This document shows positions 1 through 11,505 of a stretch of 64,000 bases of DNA, in pieces. The notes below the pieces were generated by a model. That model had not been told where the DNA came from. It saw only the letters and a list, made by a program, of their open reading frames with translations, and searched no databases. Positions within the stretch are counted from its first letter, which is position 1. Each line of letters begins with the position of its first letter. The position numbers were made by a program, and so were the translations under genes. The DNA is from Diploptera punctata (lineage: Eukaryota; Arthropoda; Insecta; Blattodea; Blaberidae), in assembly GCA_030220185.1 (NCBI GenBank), contig JASPKZ010010239.1, positions 124,001 to 188,000 of the forward strand. Direction: 5' to 3'.

Positions 1-458
1 TTATGTCCATTTTTTAACATACTATTGACGAACGGGCGTCAAATTATAAGATTAGTTAAAAATCCATATCTAATCCTGGTTAAAATGTGTTTTTATAGCC
101 AAGCTAACAATTAGTAATAACATATTAGTCCAGTTTTAGGCCTATGCTATTAATATTGTTTTTAAGGCCAGTTCTACCAAAATACTTTACTCTCACAATA
201 CGGTCTGAATAAGATTCTAATAATGTGATATCGCCAAACAAATGTGAAATAATAGCCAACATATTCTTAAAAAATACATCACGGAGAAACTGCATACTCT
301 AAGCGAATTCTGCAGTAAATCATATTTATGGTCCCATTTTGCTCGTATACGAAATATATATTTCTTTTGTTAAAGTAGAGAAACTCAATTTCTGATGCCA
401 GCTTGTTAAAAAGTGACGGACTGCAGTGAAAATGAATTATGCATAACCGTAAGTTTAT

Positions 459-1215
459 ACCATCATCATCATTATCATCCATGCAAGTATTAAACCATGT
501 GGCCTGTTACGGTCTCAAAGAGGAATTTTCCATCCAGCACTTTTTTTGAACGTACCAGCGATCTTTTGCTTTGGGGGTAGCAACGAAGCATAGCTTTTGG
601 ATTTCTGTGAGATGGCATTCGTTGAAGAAGGGTTTTCCAGTTCTTCTGGTAGTTTTGTTTATGATGGAGAATGGGTTCTACACCCAACTCTTCCAAAATT
701 TCCTCATTTCTTTTATAGTCCCACTTTGTATAGCCTACTCTAAGGAACATATATCGCATCTCATTAGCTGTTATTCGCTTTCATGTTTTCTTCGTATTGT
801 CCATGCTTCACTACCCTATTTTAATACTGGTATTGCAAGAACCTTATAAAGTCTTAATCTTGCGTTCTTTTGTACTGAAGATGGTTTCATGATACTATTA
901 ATTATCCCCGTTGTTTTTGTGAAATTTGTGATTTTTTGCTATATCAGCTTCGTTTTGAAATGTCAAATTCTAACCCAATTAATTAAATTAATTTACTCGT
1001 TCTAAAATTTCATCGTCCGAAACAATTTTGCTAGGTACAGAGTACTTCCCGCAAAAGGCCATCGCTTTAGTTTTCTTTTTATTGATTTCCATATTGTGCC
1101 TTTTTGCAATTATATTAAAATTGGTATACAATGCTGTAAATCTGTTTCTGTTAGAGTTATTAATACCAAATCATCTGCAAGAAGCAAGAGACTGTTTTTA
1201 GATTTCTATTAATTT
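459..1215 (-). pseudogene. RTE-like LINE, 3' part (reverse transcriptase end and C-terminal domain)
   Basis: Minus-strand remnant of a non-LTR reverse transcriptase. Reading right to left, I see LLLLADDLVLI, the catalytic ADD motif C, near 1160-1190; then NMEINKKKTKAMAFCGK near 1060-1105; then a C-terminal domain at 490-870 with KWDYKRNEEIL and RMPSHRNPKA. It ends in a (ATG)n-type tail at about 459-480. The same C-terminal domain recurs at 23335-23565, 34526-35046 and 53122-53459, so the family assignment rests on internal repetition as well as on motifs. Several frameshifts and missing upstream RT motifs make it a 5'-truncated dead copy. RTE clade is inferred from the short 3' UTR, the repeat tail and the C-terminal motif. 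Confidence 0.8.
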
Positions 1216-1307
1216 GAATGGCACCGTGTCTCATCTATAGCTAATGTAGAAGTATTCTATCTAAAATGAATTGTAGTGCCATTTATGATGATGAAGTTTA
1301 TAGCGTT

Positions 1308-1352
1308 TATTATTATTATTATTATTATTATTATTTATTATTATTATTATTA
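1308..1352. repeat. (TTA)n microsatellite
   Basis: About 14 TTA/ATT units with one interruption. Confidence 0.9.
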
Positions 1353-2060
1353 AATTAAACTTAGCAATAATATGGCGTATACAGTTATAGTTCTATTCAA
1401 TATTTATTTCAAAATAAGTCGAAAATTATATTTTTACGTTATTGAGATGAGTATGGAAAATTAATTACCTACAGTTTCTACAAACTTTACCACAAGCAAC
1501 TTTTACCAACATGAAAACTAAAATAAAGCATGTGGTGTGTCATTTTAAGTGAGAAATATTAAGAACACTCTGTATAAGATTCCAAAGTAGTAATTTCGGA
1601 CCCATCACCTTTAAATAGGCGTTGCTTAAAATGCAAATCCGTTCACGACCCGTTACAATAAATAAAACATTTAATGTATATAAAACAGCTCATATACTTC
1701 AAATTGGTAACGTTTTTCTGAGGAAAACAATTGAATATCGCGCGCCGGCAATAATTAACCGTCACGAAAATTGCTGGAATAAATTAGTAAAAGGTTGGTA
1801 GACTTTGGATTCACCCTATATATTGGTTTTTGTTATAATACAGTGCAACAAAACGCAAGGTCACAAAAACGTCTTTCGAAAATGTAGGCGTTCCTCATGT
1901 ATTTCGACCTCCAGAATTCGAAAATGGTACTCAAAACATCGTATCACGCACAGTGCTTGCACAAATCGCATATTGTGCAATAATGATATAACATAACGAG
2001 GTTGTCAATACTAATAAAATTCATTGTTAAAACCGTTGAGGTGTAGAGTCATAAAATAAA
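1353..2060. other. No recognised feature
   Basis: AT-rich sequence. The 63-codon open frame at 1805-1996 has no recognisable motif and I treat it as chance. Confidence 0.5.
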
Positions 2061-2130
2061 ACAAGTTAAAATATACCTTCTTAGGTAAAATCCATCGTCA
2101 TCAACTTATAAAATATGTAATCTTTATGCC

Positions 2131-2170
2131 TATAGGCCTTTCAGAACATCCGTTCCATCTTCAGCAGGTC
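2131..2170 (-). ncRNA. Candidate hammerhead ribozyme motif
   Basis: Minus strand reads CTGAAGA, then a stem II GGAAC-GGAT-GTTCT (four pairs plus a G-T), then GAAA, then the palindrome AGGCCT followed by A. This matches the order of a type I hammerhead core with a self-complementary stem III and a cleavage dinucleotide U-A. Folding and cleavage are untested. Confidence 0.5.
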
Positions 2171-2292
2171 CCTCTTCGCTACAACATCAAGTATGATGGT
2201 TGATGCTGCTGGTCCTAATGTGGACCGTTCCATCTTCAGCAGGTCCCTCTTCGCTACATCAACCATCATACTGGATGTTGTAGCGAGGAGGG

Positions 2293-2332
2293 ACCTGCTG
2301 AAGATGAAACGGATGTTCTGAAAGGCCTATAG
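2293..2332 (+). ncRNA. Candidate hammerhead motif, inverted partner
   Basis: Mirror copy of 2131-2170 on the plus strand. CTGAAGA, the terminal GAAA and AGGCCTA are kept, but stem II carries one substitution (AAAC against GTTC) that breaks a pair, so this copy is probably weaker. Confidence 0.4.
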
Positions 2333-2529
2333 GCATAAAGATTACATATTTTATAAATTGAAGACGACGGATTTTCCCTAAGAAGGTATATGTTAACTTA
2401 TATTATTTTATAAGGAGGTCGTACATATAATTATATGGGAGTAGAACACAACTTTAAAACAGCAACATATTGAAATATACACAGAGTGAACAGATGCATA
2501 CCCGAATGTGGTCTAAAGAAGCACTAAAA

Positions 2530-3340
2530 TAATTCATTCCGTGCTTTCTTAGTTGTCATGGCGTAGCTCCTGCTTTTCCTATTATGAGGAATATCTATGT
2601 GCTCATGGTGAAGCGTTCATCAATAGTTGCCCATCATACGAATACCCTAAGTTCCCTGTTATCGTCATTCTATGTTCTTGATATCCTGATGGAATCTTTC
2701 ATCCTGTTCCTCACTTACAGCGCTCAGGTTTGGAGGAACAAAATCAAGGTATTCATTAAAAAAATGTAGCTTTAAACTCACTGAGCATCCCAGCATTTGA
2801 ATTTCATCAGAATTATGTCAGCTGTGTCGATATACTCTGGGAAACTAGTTTTTCCCATGAAGTTTTGAACCTCATAGGCCTACATAAAGGTGTCCAGGCT
2901 TCTCGCTCCACGGCATTCATTGAATGGAGGAAATCTTCATAATGCATTAGTTTTCCGAATGTCGAATATCTTTTAACTTAGCATCTAACAGTTTGGGGAA
3001 TACATAGATATTTGAAACAGTTGACATACTTAGGTAATGCCTTGACAAACTGCTTCATCATCCCCAGTTTGATGTGCAGAGGGGGCAAAACAGTCTCTTT
3101 TCACTAAAAGATCGTATTTGATATTTTTGTCCCCTGGAATCAAATTCAACCTACGGGGCTACTGTTTTTTCTCCCAATGTTTGTCACGAGACCGACTGTC
3201 TCATTCACAGATGAAACATGGACATTTTGTATATCCTGATTATTTTCCTAGAATCGTACCCAAAGTTTCAAATCACCACACACCATCCAATTATTGTTAT
3301 CTTCATACTGATTTGTGCACAAACTGAGTGATACGAATTT
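2530..3340 (-). pseudogene. Pseudogene of an unnamed arthropod repeat protein
   Basis: Assembling frames on the minus strand gives a run of blocks in a fixed order: MVCGDLKLW (about 3290), KCPCFICE-DSRSRDKHWEKK (about 3170-3230), LPPLHIKLGMMKQFVKAL (about 3030-3085), VQNFMGKTSFPEYID (about 2830-2870), SLKLHFFNEYLDFVPPNL (about 2740-2790) and QDERFHQDIKNIE (about 2690-2730). I recognise this order from an uncharacterised, highly repeated protein family in arthropod genomes; I do not know its function. The Cys-x-Cys segment and the FHQDI block are its landmarks. At least five frameshifts and several stops show a dead copy. The family may be transposon-derived, but nothing here proves that. Confidence 0.65.
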
Positions 3341-3484
3341 TTGAATAGCATTTTCGATTTCAGGAGGTCAAAATATATAAACAACGCCTATATTTTCGAA
3401 AAAAAAAAAGAGTTTTCACTGTTGCATTGTGTGATTTTATAGGGCCTAGTATTTTTCTCTATTAAATTGTCTAAGAACAGTTAA

Positions 3485-3735
3485 GTCTCTTAGATTGCGG
3501 TAAGCAAGACATGTGACACGAATGGGGAATGGAAGAAGGGCATGGAAGCTACTTATAGGAAAACCGGAAGGAAAGCGCCCAGTTGCTACAACAAGAATGA
3601 GGTGAGAGAATAATATTAACCATGATTTGAAGAAAGTGTATTATACAGGGGATGATTGGAAAATAGATCAGGATAGGGATATATTGAGAGTATATCTCCA
3701 CTCGGCAATGAACCACGGGTTCGATAGTGCCAGTG
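3485..3735 (+). pseudogene. LINE family K, C-terminal fragment
   Basis: Plus-strand remnant of the domain read as LRWAGHV-x-RNEKRAW and GRPRIRWENN in the better copy at 59405-59783. Here the cognate run is degraded by stops. It ends at GATAGTGCCAGTGAGTGAG, the same 3' end seen at 59.79 and 63.11 kb. Related copies: 48000-48211 and 62855-63120. Confidence 0.7.
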
Positions 3736-3844
3736 AGTGAGTTTTAATGCATTATCTTAGTTTTGTATTTAAATTATTAATTAAAATTCGGTTCTGTTAT
3801 TCTCTATTTTATTTAGGTGTAATATGTACGTGTGTATGTGTGTA

Positions 3845-3858
3845 TGTGTATATATATA

Positions 3859-3889
<31 letters not shown>

Positions 3890-3890
3890 A
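3845..3890. repeat. (TA)n microsatellite
   Basis: Alternating TA tract preceded by a short TG-rich run. Confidence 0.9.
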
Positions 3891-4511
3891 TAATAATTTT
3901 AAACCATCAACTTTATTGGTAACGTATCCTTTAATATACAATGGTTTCATTTATTTAATACTTTAAATAAACTAATAGAAAAATAATGAGTAGAAATTAC
4001 CATATTTGTGTTGAATTACACAATTACAGTTACATTACACAATTACATTACAGTTACACAAAATTTAGTTTTCCATGCGGTCTGAACACATTTAATTATG
4101 TTTCGTCAATTTAAGGATTAATTATAAATGTAGTGAAAATAGACTATGATATTTACTCACACGGGCGTAAGCAGTTGTAATGTTTTATGTAACTGGGATT
4201 ATTTTGTTTGAAGGTGTCTAATTTGTAAGTCGCCTTTGGAGTATCATATAATTTCTATATCCCATATCCTGACTATAGTGTAGAATTGTTTGTTTGTATT
4301 CAGGCTTCTTAAAGCAAATGAACAACTATACGGTATAAGAAGCAAAATTCGATTGAAAATAGAAGTGTGGTTGTGGGATTTTACCATTATGTCTACTAAT
4401 ATGACTCGATTGGTGTCATTTAATAGTATCAGTAATCAGTTCATTCAGCGTTGGGTTTTAAAGAGCTTTTGTGCTATGAATTTAACGTAATATCCTGAAC
4501 TGGTGTCCAAC

Positions 4512-4798
4512 TCATGATAGGTTCGAGGGATGAGATGAACCCTCTACATTTATAGAGGTCCGTGAAAGTCAAGGGTACCGGCCGACCATGCTGACGTAAC
4601 GTCACAGGAGCGAATGAACGAAATGAATGAAATTAGTATGGAGAAATGAAATTTGTGGCAGGGGAAATGGGAGAAACCCCGAGAAAAATTAGCCCAAGCT
4701 CCATTTCGTCCGTCATGAAACCCACATGGAGTAACAGAGTCGATCTCGAGACCTCAGCGGTGAGAGGCTAGGTATAACCGCATGCGCCACGGAAACAT
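4512..4798 (-). mobile_element. SINE family A
   Basis: Matches 24330-24635 over nearly its whole length, including GGGAGAAACCCCGAGAAAAA. On the minus strand it begins with a tRNA-like head (TGGCGCATGCGG as A-box-like segment, then a degraded B-box near GGTCTCGAGATCGAC). It abuts SINE B. Confidence 0.7.
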
Positions 4799-4802
4799 CC
4801 CA

Positions 4803-5108
4803 TAGATTTTTTAGACTCCATGGCGCGACATGCCTAGAAGGTCCTGAGCCTACAAGCTGGCTGCTGGCCTCACATCCACATGAGCTAACCACAGGTAGAT
4901 GATCTTCTAGCCACTGTAGAGGTGACAATGTGGTCAGAATGTCGGATCCCCAGGTGTTATAGCTGGTTTTCTCAATGTGGAGCCGCTTCTTATTGCAACT
5001 ACCTAAATTCCTCACAATGCTGGGTGGGCACCGGTCCATACTGACCGAAATCCCGTAGCTCTGCACCAAGGCATCTTGCCTTAACCACTCGGCTACGGCG
5101 AGGAGCTG
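4803..5108 (-). mobile_element. SINE family B, tRNA-derived
   Basis: Second copy at 40561-40902. Minus-strand head is tRNA-like: TAGCCGAGTGGTTAAGGC serves as A box, but the B box is better kept in the other copy (GGTTCGAGTCT). The body contains TCAGCATTGTGAGGAATTTAG. The 158-codon open frame on this strand is a read-through of the SINE, not a gene. Confidence 0.75.
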
Positions 5109-5261
5109 TTGGAGGATATAATCACGTTTCCATTCGAAAGATCCTGACATATTCATGAATGAAACATTTAGGATGAATAATTGCAGCAATGATTATAAGT
5201 AAAAATATATTAATGCTTTACTTCCTTAGGACTCTCATGGATTTATTATTTATGATATTTG

Positions 5262-6012
5262 GCAACTTGGAACATACAAGGTTGGAATACTAAGAATAAT
5301 GAGTACTTAATGAGATTACAAAGAAGGGGGTGGATATAGCAATTCTTACAGAAACGAAAAGGAAAGGTCAAGAAATGATTGGTGAATACATGCATGTATG
5401 GAGTGGGGTGGAAAAATCGGAGAGAGTTAAATTTTAATTAAGAAGAAATGGAAATCCTCAATAAAACAAATAGAAGAAATAGATGAAAGATTTATAGTAT
5501 TGGAAATAAAAATGTATAGGAAAGAATTAGTAATAATATGTACATATGCACCAACAAACGATGCATCACAAGTAATAAAGGAACAGTACTTTGATAAATT
5601 TACTGGATTGATAGAACACATTTCTCAAAGGAAGGAATTAATAATTATGGGAGATTTGAATAGAGTTCGAAAGGGGACAGGTGACATAGTTGATCCATAT
5701 GGAGAAGATATTGAGAATCAAAATGGACAACGTTTAAAAGAAGAATGCAAAGTGAATGACCTAATTATTATGAATTCGAAGTTTAAACATCGGGACTTCC
5801 ATAGATATACGTGGGAACAACGCACTAAAGGTCTAAGATCGATAATTGATTATGTAATAGTGAGGAAACGGAGAAATATTATAGTTCAAGATGTTAGAGT
5901 GAATCGAGGACCCGAATGTGGAACGGATCATTATATGCTGTCAACTAGGATAGTATGCCCTATAAACAGGCAAAAGGCAAATAAATATCAAAATATAGAA
6001 ACAGAAAAATGA
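5262..6012 (+). pseudogene. RTE-like AP endonuclease domain
   Basis: Endonuclease of the exonuclease-endonuclease-phosphatase fold, which in these elements nicks the target DNA. The N-terminal strand ATWNIQGWNTKNNEYL starts at 5262, then one frameshift leads to GVDIAILTETKRKGQEM (catalytic Glu in ETK). The longest open frame, 5500-6012, carries ICTYAPTND, IIMGDLNRV (catalytic Asp/Asn), RSIIDYVIV and GTDHYMLSTRI (final Asp-His pair). The recognised catalytic motifs are all visible; the frame is broken upstream of 5500. Proteins of this type are often mislabelled craniofacial development protein 2-like in insect annotations. Confidence 0.88.
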
Positions 6013-6410
6013 ATTAGAAAAATTTAGATATAATCTACATTTACTACAAGATGAAAGTATTAAAAAAATCTATATGCCCAACGCCTCACCGAAAAATTAA
6101 AATTTGATGAAGATTGGAACTCTGTCGTTATTTATGAACATTTGAAAAAATATATACATGCAGCAGTAAGAGAAGCACTTGGTCTGGAAAGTGATAAACA
6201 CATCATAAAAACCATTGGGTGAATAAGGAAATACTTGACATCATAACAGAAAAGAAAAATGCATATCAAAAATATTTAAGTTCCAAGAAAGATGAAGATT
6301 ATCAAAGTTATAACATACTTAAAAGAAAGGTTAAAGCAGAAGTCAGGAAACACAAAAAATAATTGTGGAATAGGGTATGTGGAGAAATCGAGCATACAGT
6401 AGGCTATTCA

Positions 6411-6516
6411 AAGTCAGCCCAAGCATGGAGGACAATTACAAACATGCGAAATGATAATATGACAAGTCAGCCCAAGCATGGAGGACAATTACGAACATGC
6501 GAAATGATAATATGAC
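6411..6516. repeat. 53-bp tandem duplication inside the LINE
   Basis: Copies 6411-6463 and 6464-6516 differ at one base. 53 is not a multiple of three, so the duplication shifts the reading frame. It arose after or during insertion of this copy. Confidence 0.95.
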
Positions 6517-6539
6517 AAGAGATTTAATTCAGTACCAAT

Positions 6540-8115
6540 AAAAACTTTTCAGGAATATTTTAAAATACTTTTAACAGAAAATAGGCGAGAATTTATAGAC
6601 TATGCTACACTGGATAATAGAAAGGGTGACTTAACAGAACTTAAAACAGAAGAGGAGGTAAGAAACGTGTTGAGAACAGCAAAAAATCGAAAAGCAGCAG
6701 GTCCAGGAGGAACAACCATGGAACGAAATAAATATGGTGGTTGAGGAATTATAAGAATTTTCACTAGACTTTTAACCAACTGATAGAAGAAGATCCTATT
6801 CCAGATGAGTGGAAGTTATCGTATATTAGTGCAATATACAAAAATAAAGGGAATAAAAGAGATCCATCAAACTATAGAGGCATCAGTGTTATGGCAGCAA
6901 TTAGTAGAATGTTAAGTACAATTATTAAGATTAGATTGGAGGAACTAATACAAAATAAAATATCAGAAGAACAAACAGGTTTTACAGCAGGTAAATCGTC
7001 CCTTGATAATATATTTGTGATTAGGTAGATTACAGAAAATATGTTGGCTAAAGGAAAAGAAGTTCATATGACATTTATAGACCTGGAAAAGGCATATGAC
7101 TCTGTACGCATCAACAAGCTTTGGGTGGCAATGAAGATGTTTGGTATAACTAAATCTCTCATACATTTTATAAAAAGAATGTATGATTGTAAAGCAAGTA
7201 TTAAGGTTGGAAATAGAATATCCTCAGAATTTGATATAACAAATGGATTAAGGCAAGGATGCGGGATGTCACCAACATTGTTCAAGATATATTTAGAAGA
7301 TGTATTAATGAAATGGAATAAGTCATGTAGGGGAATGGGAATCAACATTAATGGCCATTTACTGCACAATTTATTATTCGCTGATGACCACATTATAATA
7401 GGACAAGATAAAGAAGATATAGAATATATGATCAGAAAGTTGGTCGATGCATTTGAGGTAGGTGGACTGAAGATAAATTATATTAAAACAGAATATATGG
7501 TAATCGGAGGAAATTCAGAAGACCTACAAATAAATAATATGATAATTAAACGTGTTGAAGAATTTAAATATCTTGGATCTATAATAGATAAATCTGGTAC
7601 TTGTGAAAAAGATATTATTAACAGAGTAAATTGTGCAAGGAAGGCGATTAGATCCCTGAATGGTCTTTTATGGAATAGAAATTTGACCAGAAAAAAAAAA
7701 AAAAGAGATTATACAGACAATAATAGAAAGTATACTTACATATGGATCAGAAAGCTGGACAATAAATGAAAGGATGCAGAAAAGAATCTTGGCGACAGAA
7801 ATGGATGGATTACGGAGAAGTATGAGAATATCCAGGCTACAACATATTCGAAATACATATATCAGACAAGAAATGGATACACAAGAAACTGTTATCGTAA
7901 AGATAACAGAGAGAGCTCTACAGTGGACATGTACAACGGATGTCGGAAGACCAGTGGCCTAAACAGGTGTTGGATTGGATGGTACCAGGCAGAAGAGGGG
8001 GGAGAAGTAGATGAGCATGATGGTATGAGGGAATATATGATGCCATGATGAAGAGGGGTACGGAAGAAGGACAATGAGAAGATAGGAATGTCTGGAAAGC
8101 AGGAATAAAAGGCAA
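6540..8115 (+). pseudogene. RTE-like reverse transcriptase and C-terminal domain
   Basis: Reverse transcriptase of the LINE. Motifs in order: NRKAAGPGG (about 6690), DPSNYRGISVM, SEEQTGFTAGKSSLDNIF (about 6965), motif A MTFIDLEKAYDSV (7068), motif B NGLRQGCGMSPTLFKIY (about 7242), motif C LLFADDHIIIG (about 7370), motif D GLKINYIKTEYMVIGG and motif E FKYLGSIID (about 7565). The longest open piece is 7041-7769, 242 codons. A poly-A run near 7690 disrupts the frame, and the C-terminal part MDGLRRSMRISRLQHIRN follows at 7774-7962. The ADD centre is intact, but the protein cannot be made as one chain. Confidence 0.88.
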
Positions 8116-8169
8116 ACAGCTATAAAGTGGAAAGCCTGTATTAAGTATTAAGTAAGTAAATAAATAAAA

Positions 8170-8750
8170 TATTTATGAATAAATTTACTTTGACTTTTGT
8201 GGCAAGTTGAATAACAATGCACATAGCAGACTCCAGTCCAATTGGCTGAAAATAGATGATGCATGTGATATATGGTGTGACACGGCTTCATTGTACATCT
8301 GTTCATTACATACCGCCGATAGGCTAAAGCACAAAATTAATGAATATATGAAATATTGAAACTCGGGTACAGGTAAATCTCTCTTCATTTAACAACGTAA
8401 GTATATTTTTCATTCACTGATGTCAAGTTCAGTGATTGGTGTAACATTTGAATTGGTACATTGCGAAGAGTAATTATTGTTTCGCTACTGAAACTATAAA
8501 ATCAAGGGGTGGGGGGTGAGAAGGAAGATCTTGCCTTCCTCACTTCAAGTGACTTCCACTCTACTCGCCGCAAAGTAAACACAAATATTGATTCTCTTCT
8601 ATCAACCATCTACCCTATTTTGCTTCAAATAAATTTAGAAATTTTATCTATACCTACAAAACAAATAGTTACTTCTATAATTGTATAATGTATCTCAGAA
8701 AGAAACTCATGTCAATGTATGTTAATTTATCATACGTAATATCACGAATG
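8170..8750. other. No recognised feature
   Basis: AT-rich sequence with no convincing ORF, repeat partner or RNA gene that I could see. Confidence 0.45.
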
Positions 8751-8754
8751 GTTT

Positions 8755-9460
8755 CCAAATCATCGATATAAATTCACGAGTCACGAAGTAACGAGTGAAT
8801 TTATCTAGAGGATTTGGAAATGATGAGTGACATTTGTTGGTACTATTTAACGAATAAGATTAAGCTGTTTACTAAAAAATTATTATTTAAATATATTTAC
8901 CGGAATTTAAAAATATTTATATATTTGATGTAAACCGCGATGTTTGAAAATAAATCAGAAATGTGTGGTTATGTTTATTCACTGCAACTTGATCATATTA
9001 TTTACTGTCAAATAGGATCACAATCAGATATAATCTACTGGATCACAATATTGTAAGAATGCACCCTAGTGGAGAAAAAATGAAACATCAAATTGTATAT
9101 TAGAACCAACATTAATGGTTATTAATTTATTTTTTGTACACAATTCAGTAAAATCATTATTTAAAAACACAATTATTGAAAATAAAATATCAAATGTGTA
9201 GTTCGAAGGAATCTGTTCATTATTTGCTATATTCAATGTATTTGTTGGCGAGTCAGTCACTGCAAAATAATGCTCTGACCTGTTCAGAACATTAAAAAGG
9301 AGGAACTTTCTTTATCACAAAAGCAGGAGCTGGTCAAGAAAAATCAATAAAGAGCGAGATGAAACACGACTGTCATGGGCTGTAAAACAAAATACATTGA
9401 AAAGTAATTGCTCATTGATTCCCATTAGGGGCATGAGTTAAATAGTCTCAATAATTCTCA
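8755..9460 (-). repeat. Interspersed repeat family G
   Basis: Inverted relative of 15265-15790 and 61730-62480. Shared blocks include TCATTATTTGCTATATT with GACCTGTTCAGAA. One end forms an imperfect hairpin around ATAAATTCACGAGTCACGAAG. Confidence 0.7.
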
Positions 9461-10100
9461 TATGAGCTGTCAAACTAGAATACTTATCGTAAGTCATAAG
9501 TATGTTGTGGAAGGTATACGAAAACTATCGTAAACAAATAAACTAACAACGAAAATGTCAACCATTTCATATCGAAATGTACCTTGTTATTTCTCCCAGA
9601 GAAACGTGATATACCAAGGCCGTTTAAAAATAGCTGCCTTATTAATATTACAAAGCACAGAAATTACAGTAATAATCCAGCAATATTATCCGTTGTACGT
9701 AGTAGAGGTTTTCCTGCATGAATAAGAGTGGTGTGTAGTGAGGCGAGAAGCGACGCAAGAGTTATCCAATTCAGCTGTTTAATTACTTCCTTATAGTTTA
9801 AATTAGAGATTTGGAGCTGGATTTTAGTGACTTGCAGTTAAAAAGGCAGCTTTTTTAACATGACCTTCGAACATAACAACGCATCTCTGAAAGAAATTTC
9901 AAGGAAGGTTTCGGCATGCAATGGTTGTCAGTTTTCTTTTAAGTACTGTAACTGAAAAGCTGATCAAAGAAGCAACAAAATAATAAGAGCAAGAGTTCGT
10001 ATACACCATGAAACCACTGTTGTCACACTAATTAAAGAATAGGAACTACAAAAATGTCAGGCGGATTGATAGGTTTAACTAAAGAAATAACATCAAACGG
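9461..10100. other. No recognised feature
   Basis: No protein, RNA or repeat signal recognised. Confidence 0.4.
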
Positions 10101-10161
10101 GGTTTCTTTTTACACGCTTCATATTAGCTTGACCTGTATCTATCTATCTATCTATATATCT

Positions 10162-10800
10162 ATGTAACGGAATTTGTCAACGCGATTTTCACCCACTTAA
10201 AATCATTGGATCGACTTGAAACTTTGTATACTTGTAAAAGACCCGTGACAATAAAATAATTTCATATTTCGTTTGTAAAATCGTAGCCAGAATCATCACA
10301 AAATCAGAAAAAGTGTCTTTGTTACTATGTAACGGAATTTATAACACGATTTTCACCCACTTAGAAAAATTGGATCGACTTGAAACTTTGTATACGTGTA
10401 AAGGACTCGTGACAATACAATAATTTCATATTTATATTTTTAAATCCTGGCCAGAATCATCAGAAAATCAAAAAAAGTGTCTTTGTATCTGTGTAACGGA
10501 ATTTTTGGACACGATTTTCACCCATTTAGAAACATTGGATCGACTTGAAACTTTGTATACTTGTAAATGACCCGTAACAATACAATATTTTCATATTTGT
10601 TTCTAAAATCCTGGCCAGTATAGTCACTTAATCAAAAAAAGTGTCTTTGTATCCATGTAACGGAATCTTTGAACACGATTTTCACCCACTTAGAAACATT
10701 GGATCGATTTGAAACTTTGTATACTTGTGAAGGAACCGTGACAATACAATAATTTCATATTTTGTTTCTAAAATCCTGGCCAGAACCCTCAGAAAATAAA
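10162..10800. repeat. 164-165-bp minisatellite, four units
   Basis: Units start at 10162, 10327, 10491 and 10655 with ATGTAACGGA (or close variant). Each carries GATTTTCACCCACTT, TTGGATCGACTTGAAACTTT and CTGGCCAG-like segments. The opposite arm near 11640-11790 holds only one inverted unit. Confidence 0.92.
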
Positions 10801-10857
10801 AAAAATAAAAAATGAAAAGTGGTATAATAGGTAGCGGACTTGTCGGCTTTTGATCAA

Positions 10858-10946
10858 TCGTTGTAAGAGCTCAGTTGGTAGCGTTGAACTCTAGTGGTAT
10901 ATAATTTCAGTAATCCGTAGGTCGCTGGTTCAAATCCGGCTGTGAG
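10858..10946 (+). tRNA. tRNA-Tyr-like unit with intron-like insert (pseudo-tRNA)
   Basis: Contains GAGCTCAGTTGGTAG (D arm, A box), CTCTAGTGGTATATAATTTC (anticodon region with an intron-like insert), and TAGGTCGCTGGTTCAAATCC (T arm, B box). The layout and T arm resemble insect tRNA-Tyr(GTA), which has an intron after the anticodon. The acceptor stem is not conserved and the D arm lacks AGAGCG, so it is a derived unit, not a working tRNA. Confidence 0.6.
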
Positions 10947-10949
10947 GTT

Positions 10950-11505
10950 TTTTTAGAAGAGTATTACTTTTAGCTCATACTACAATAGTATCGAATTTAA
11001 AGATATTTATATTTTTATCTTATTCTGTAAAATATTAAAACTAAAAAATAAATAATAAATAATAGTTTTAAAAAACTAAAACAACACGCTTTATTAGAAA
11101 ACCGAACAAAAAAAAATTAAAAATAATTTTAATTTCCAACACACTTAGGATAAAGAATTTTACCATCAAAAGCGTGGGGTGCTTTTTATGAGTTTTACAT
11201 TTACTTCTTAGAGACTTTACTTTTACCAATATCTGTTTATTATCAAATATATTAATTGATAAAGAGCACCCCACGCCATTAATGGTAAAATTATTTATCC
11301 CAAGCATGTTGGAAATTAAAATTATTTTTAATTTTTTTAGTTCAGTATTCTAATAAAGCGTGTTGTTTTAGTTTTTTTTAAAACTATTATTTATTATTTA
11401 TTTTTTAGCTTTAATATTTTATAGAATAAGGTAAAAATGTAAATATCTTTAAATTCGATACAATTGTAGTATGAGCTGAAAGTAATATTCTTCTAAAAAA
11501 ATCTT
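10950..11505. repeat. Central palindrome of foldback element F
   Basis: AGTATTACTTTTAGCTCATA at the left is matched inverted by TATGAGCTGAAAGTAATATT at the right. Arms continue through CACGCTTTATTAGAAAAC, AGCGTGGGGTGC and TTTACCATCA. The region would form a hairpin of over 250 bp. Confidence 0.9.

Larger units (their letters stand above)
2062..2401. repeat. Imperfect palindrome, Penelope-like terminus
   Basis: The left arm (2062 to about 2204) is repeated inverted in the right arm (about 2245-2400), including the block AATCTTTATGCCTATAGGCC. The centre holds a third, partial minus-oriented copy near 2224-2262. Each arm contains a hammerhead-like core pointing outward, as in the palindromes at 38.7 and 41.4 kb. 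Confidence 0.85.
5230..8165 (+). mobile_element. Near-complete RTE-like non-LTR retrotransposon
   Basis: Order on the plus strand is AP-endonuclease, linker, reverse transcriptase, short C-terminal domain, then a 3' tail of TAAGTAAGTAAATAAATAAA type near 8145-8170. This order, the very short 3' UTR and the simple-repeat end fit the RTE clade. Coding capacity is lost through frameshifts, stops (for example after WNKYGG near 6740) and a 53-bp tandem duplication at 6411-6516. The 5' edge lies about 120 bp downstream of SINE B. Truncated relatives in this window: 15790-16278, 22497-23168, 33530-33806, 39790-41345 and 41740-42092. Confidence 0.88.

Noticed and set aside
4713..5189. 158-codon minus frame
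   Set aside because: It is read-through of SINE A and SINE B; a similar translation occurs at the other SINE B copy.
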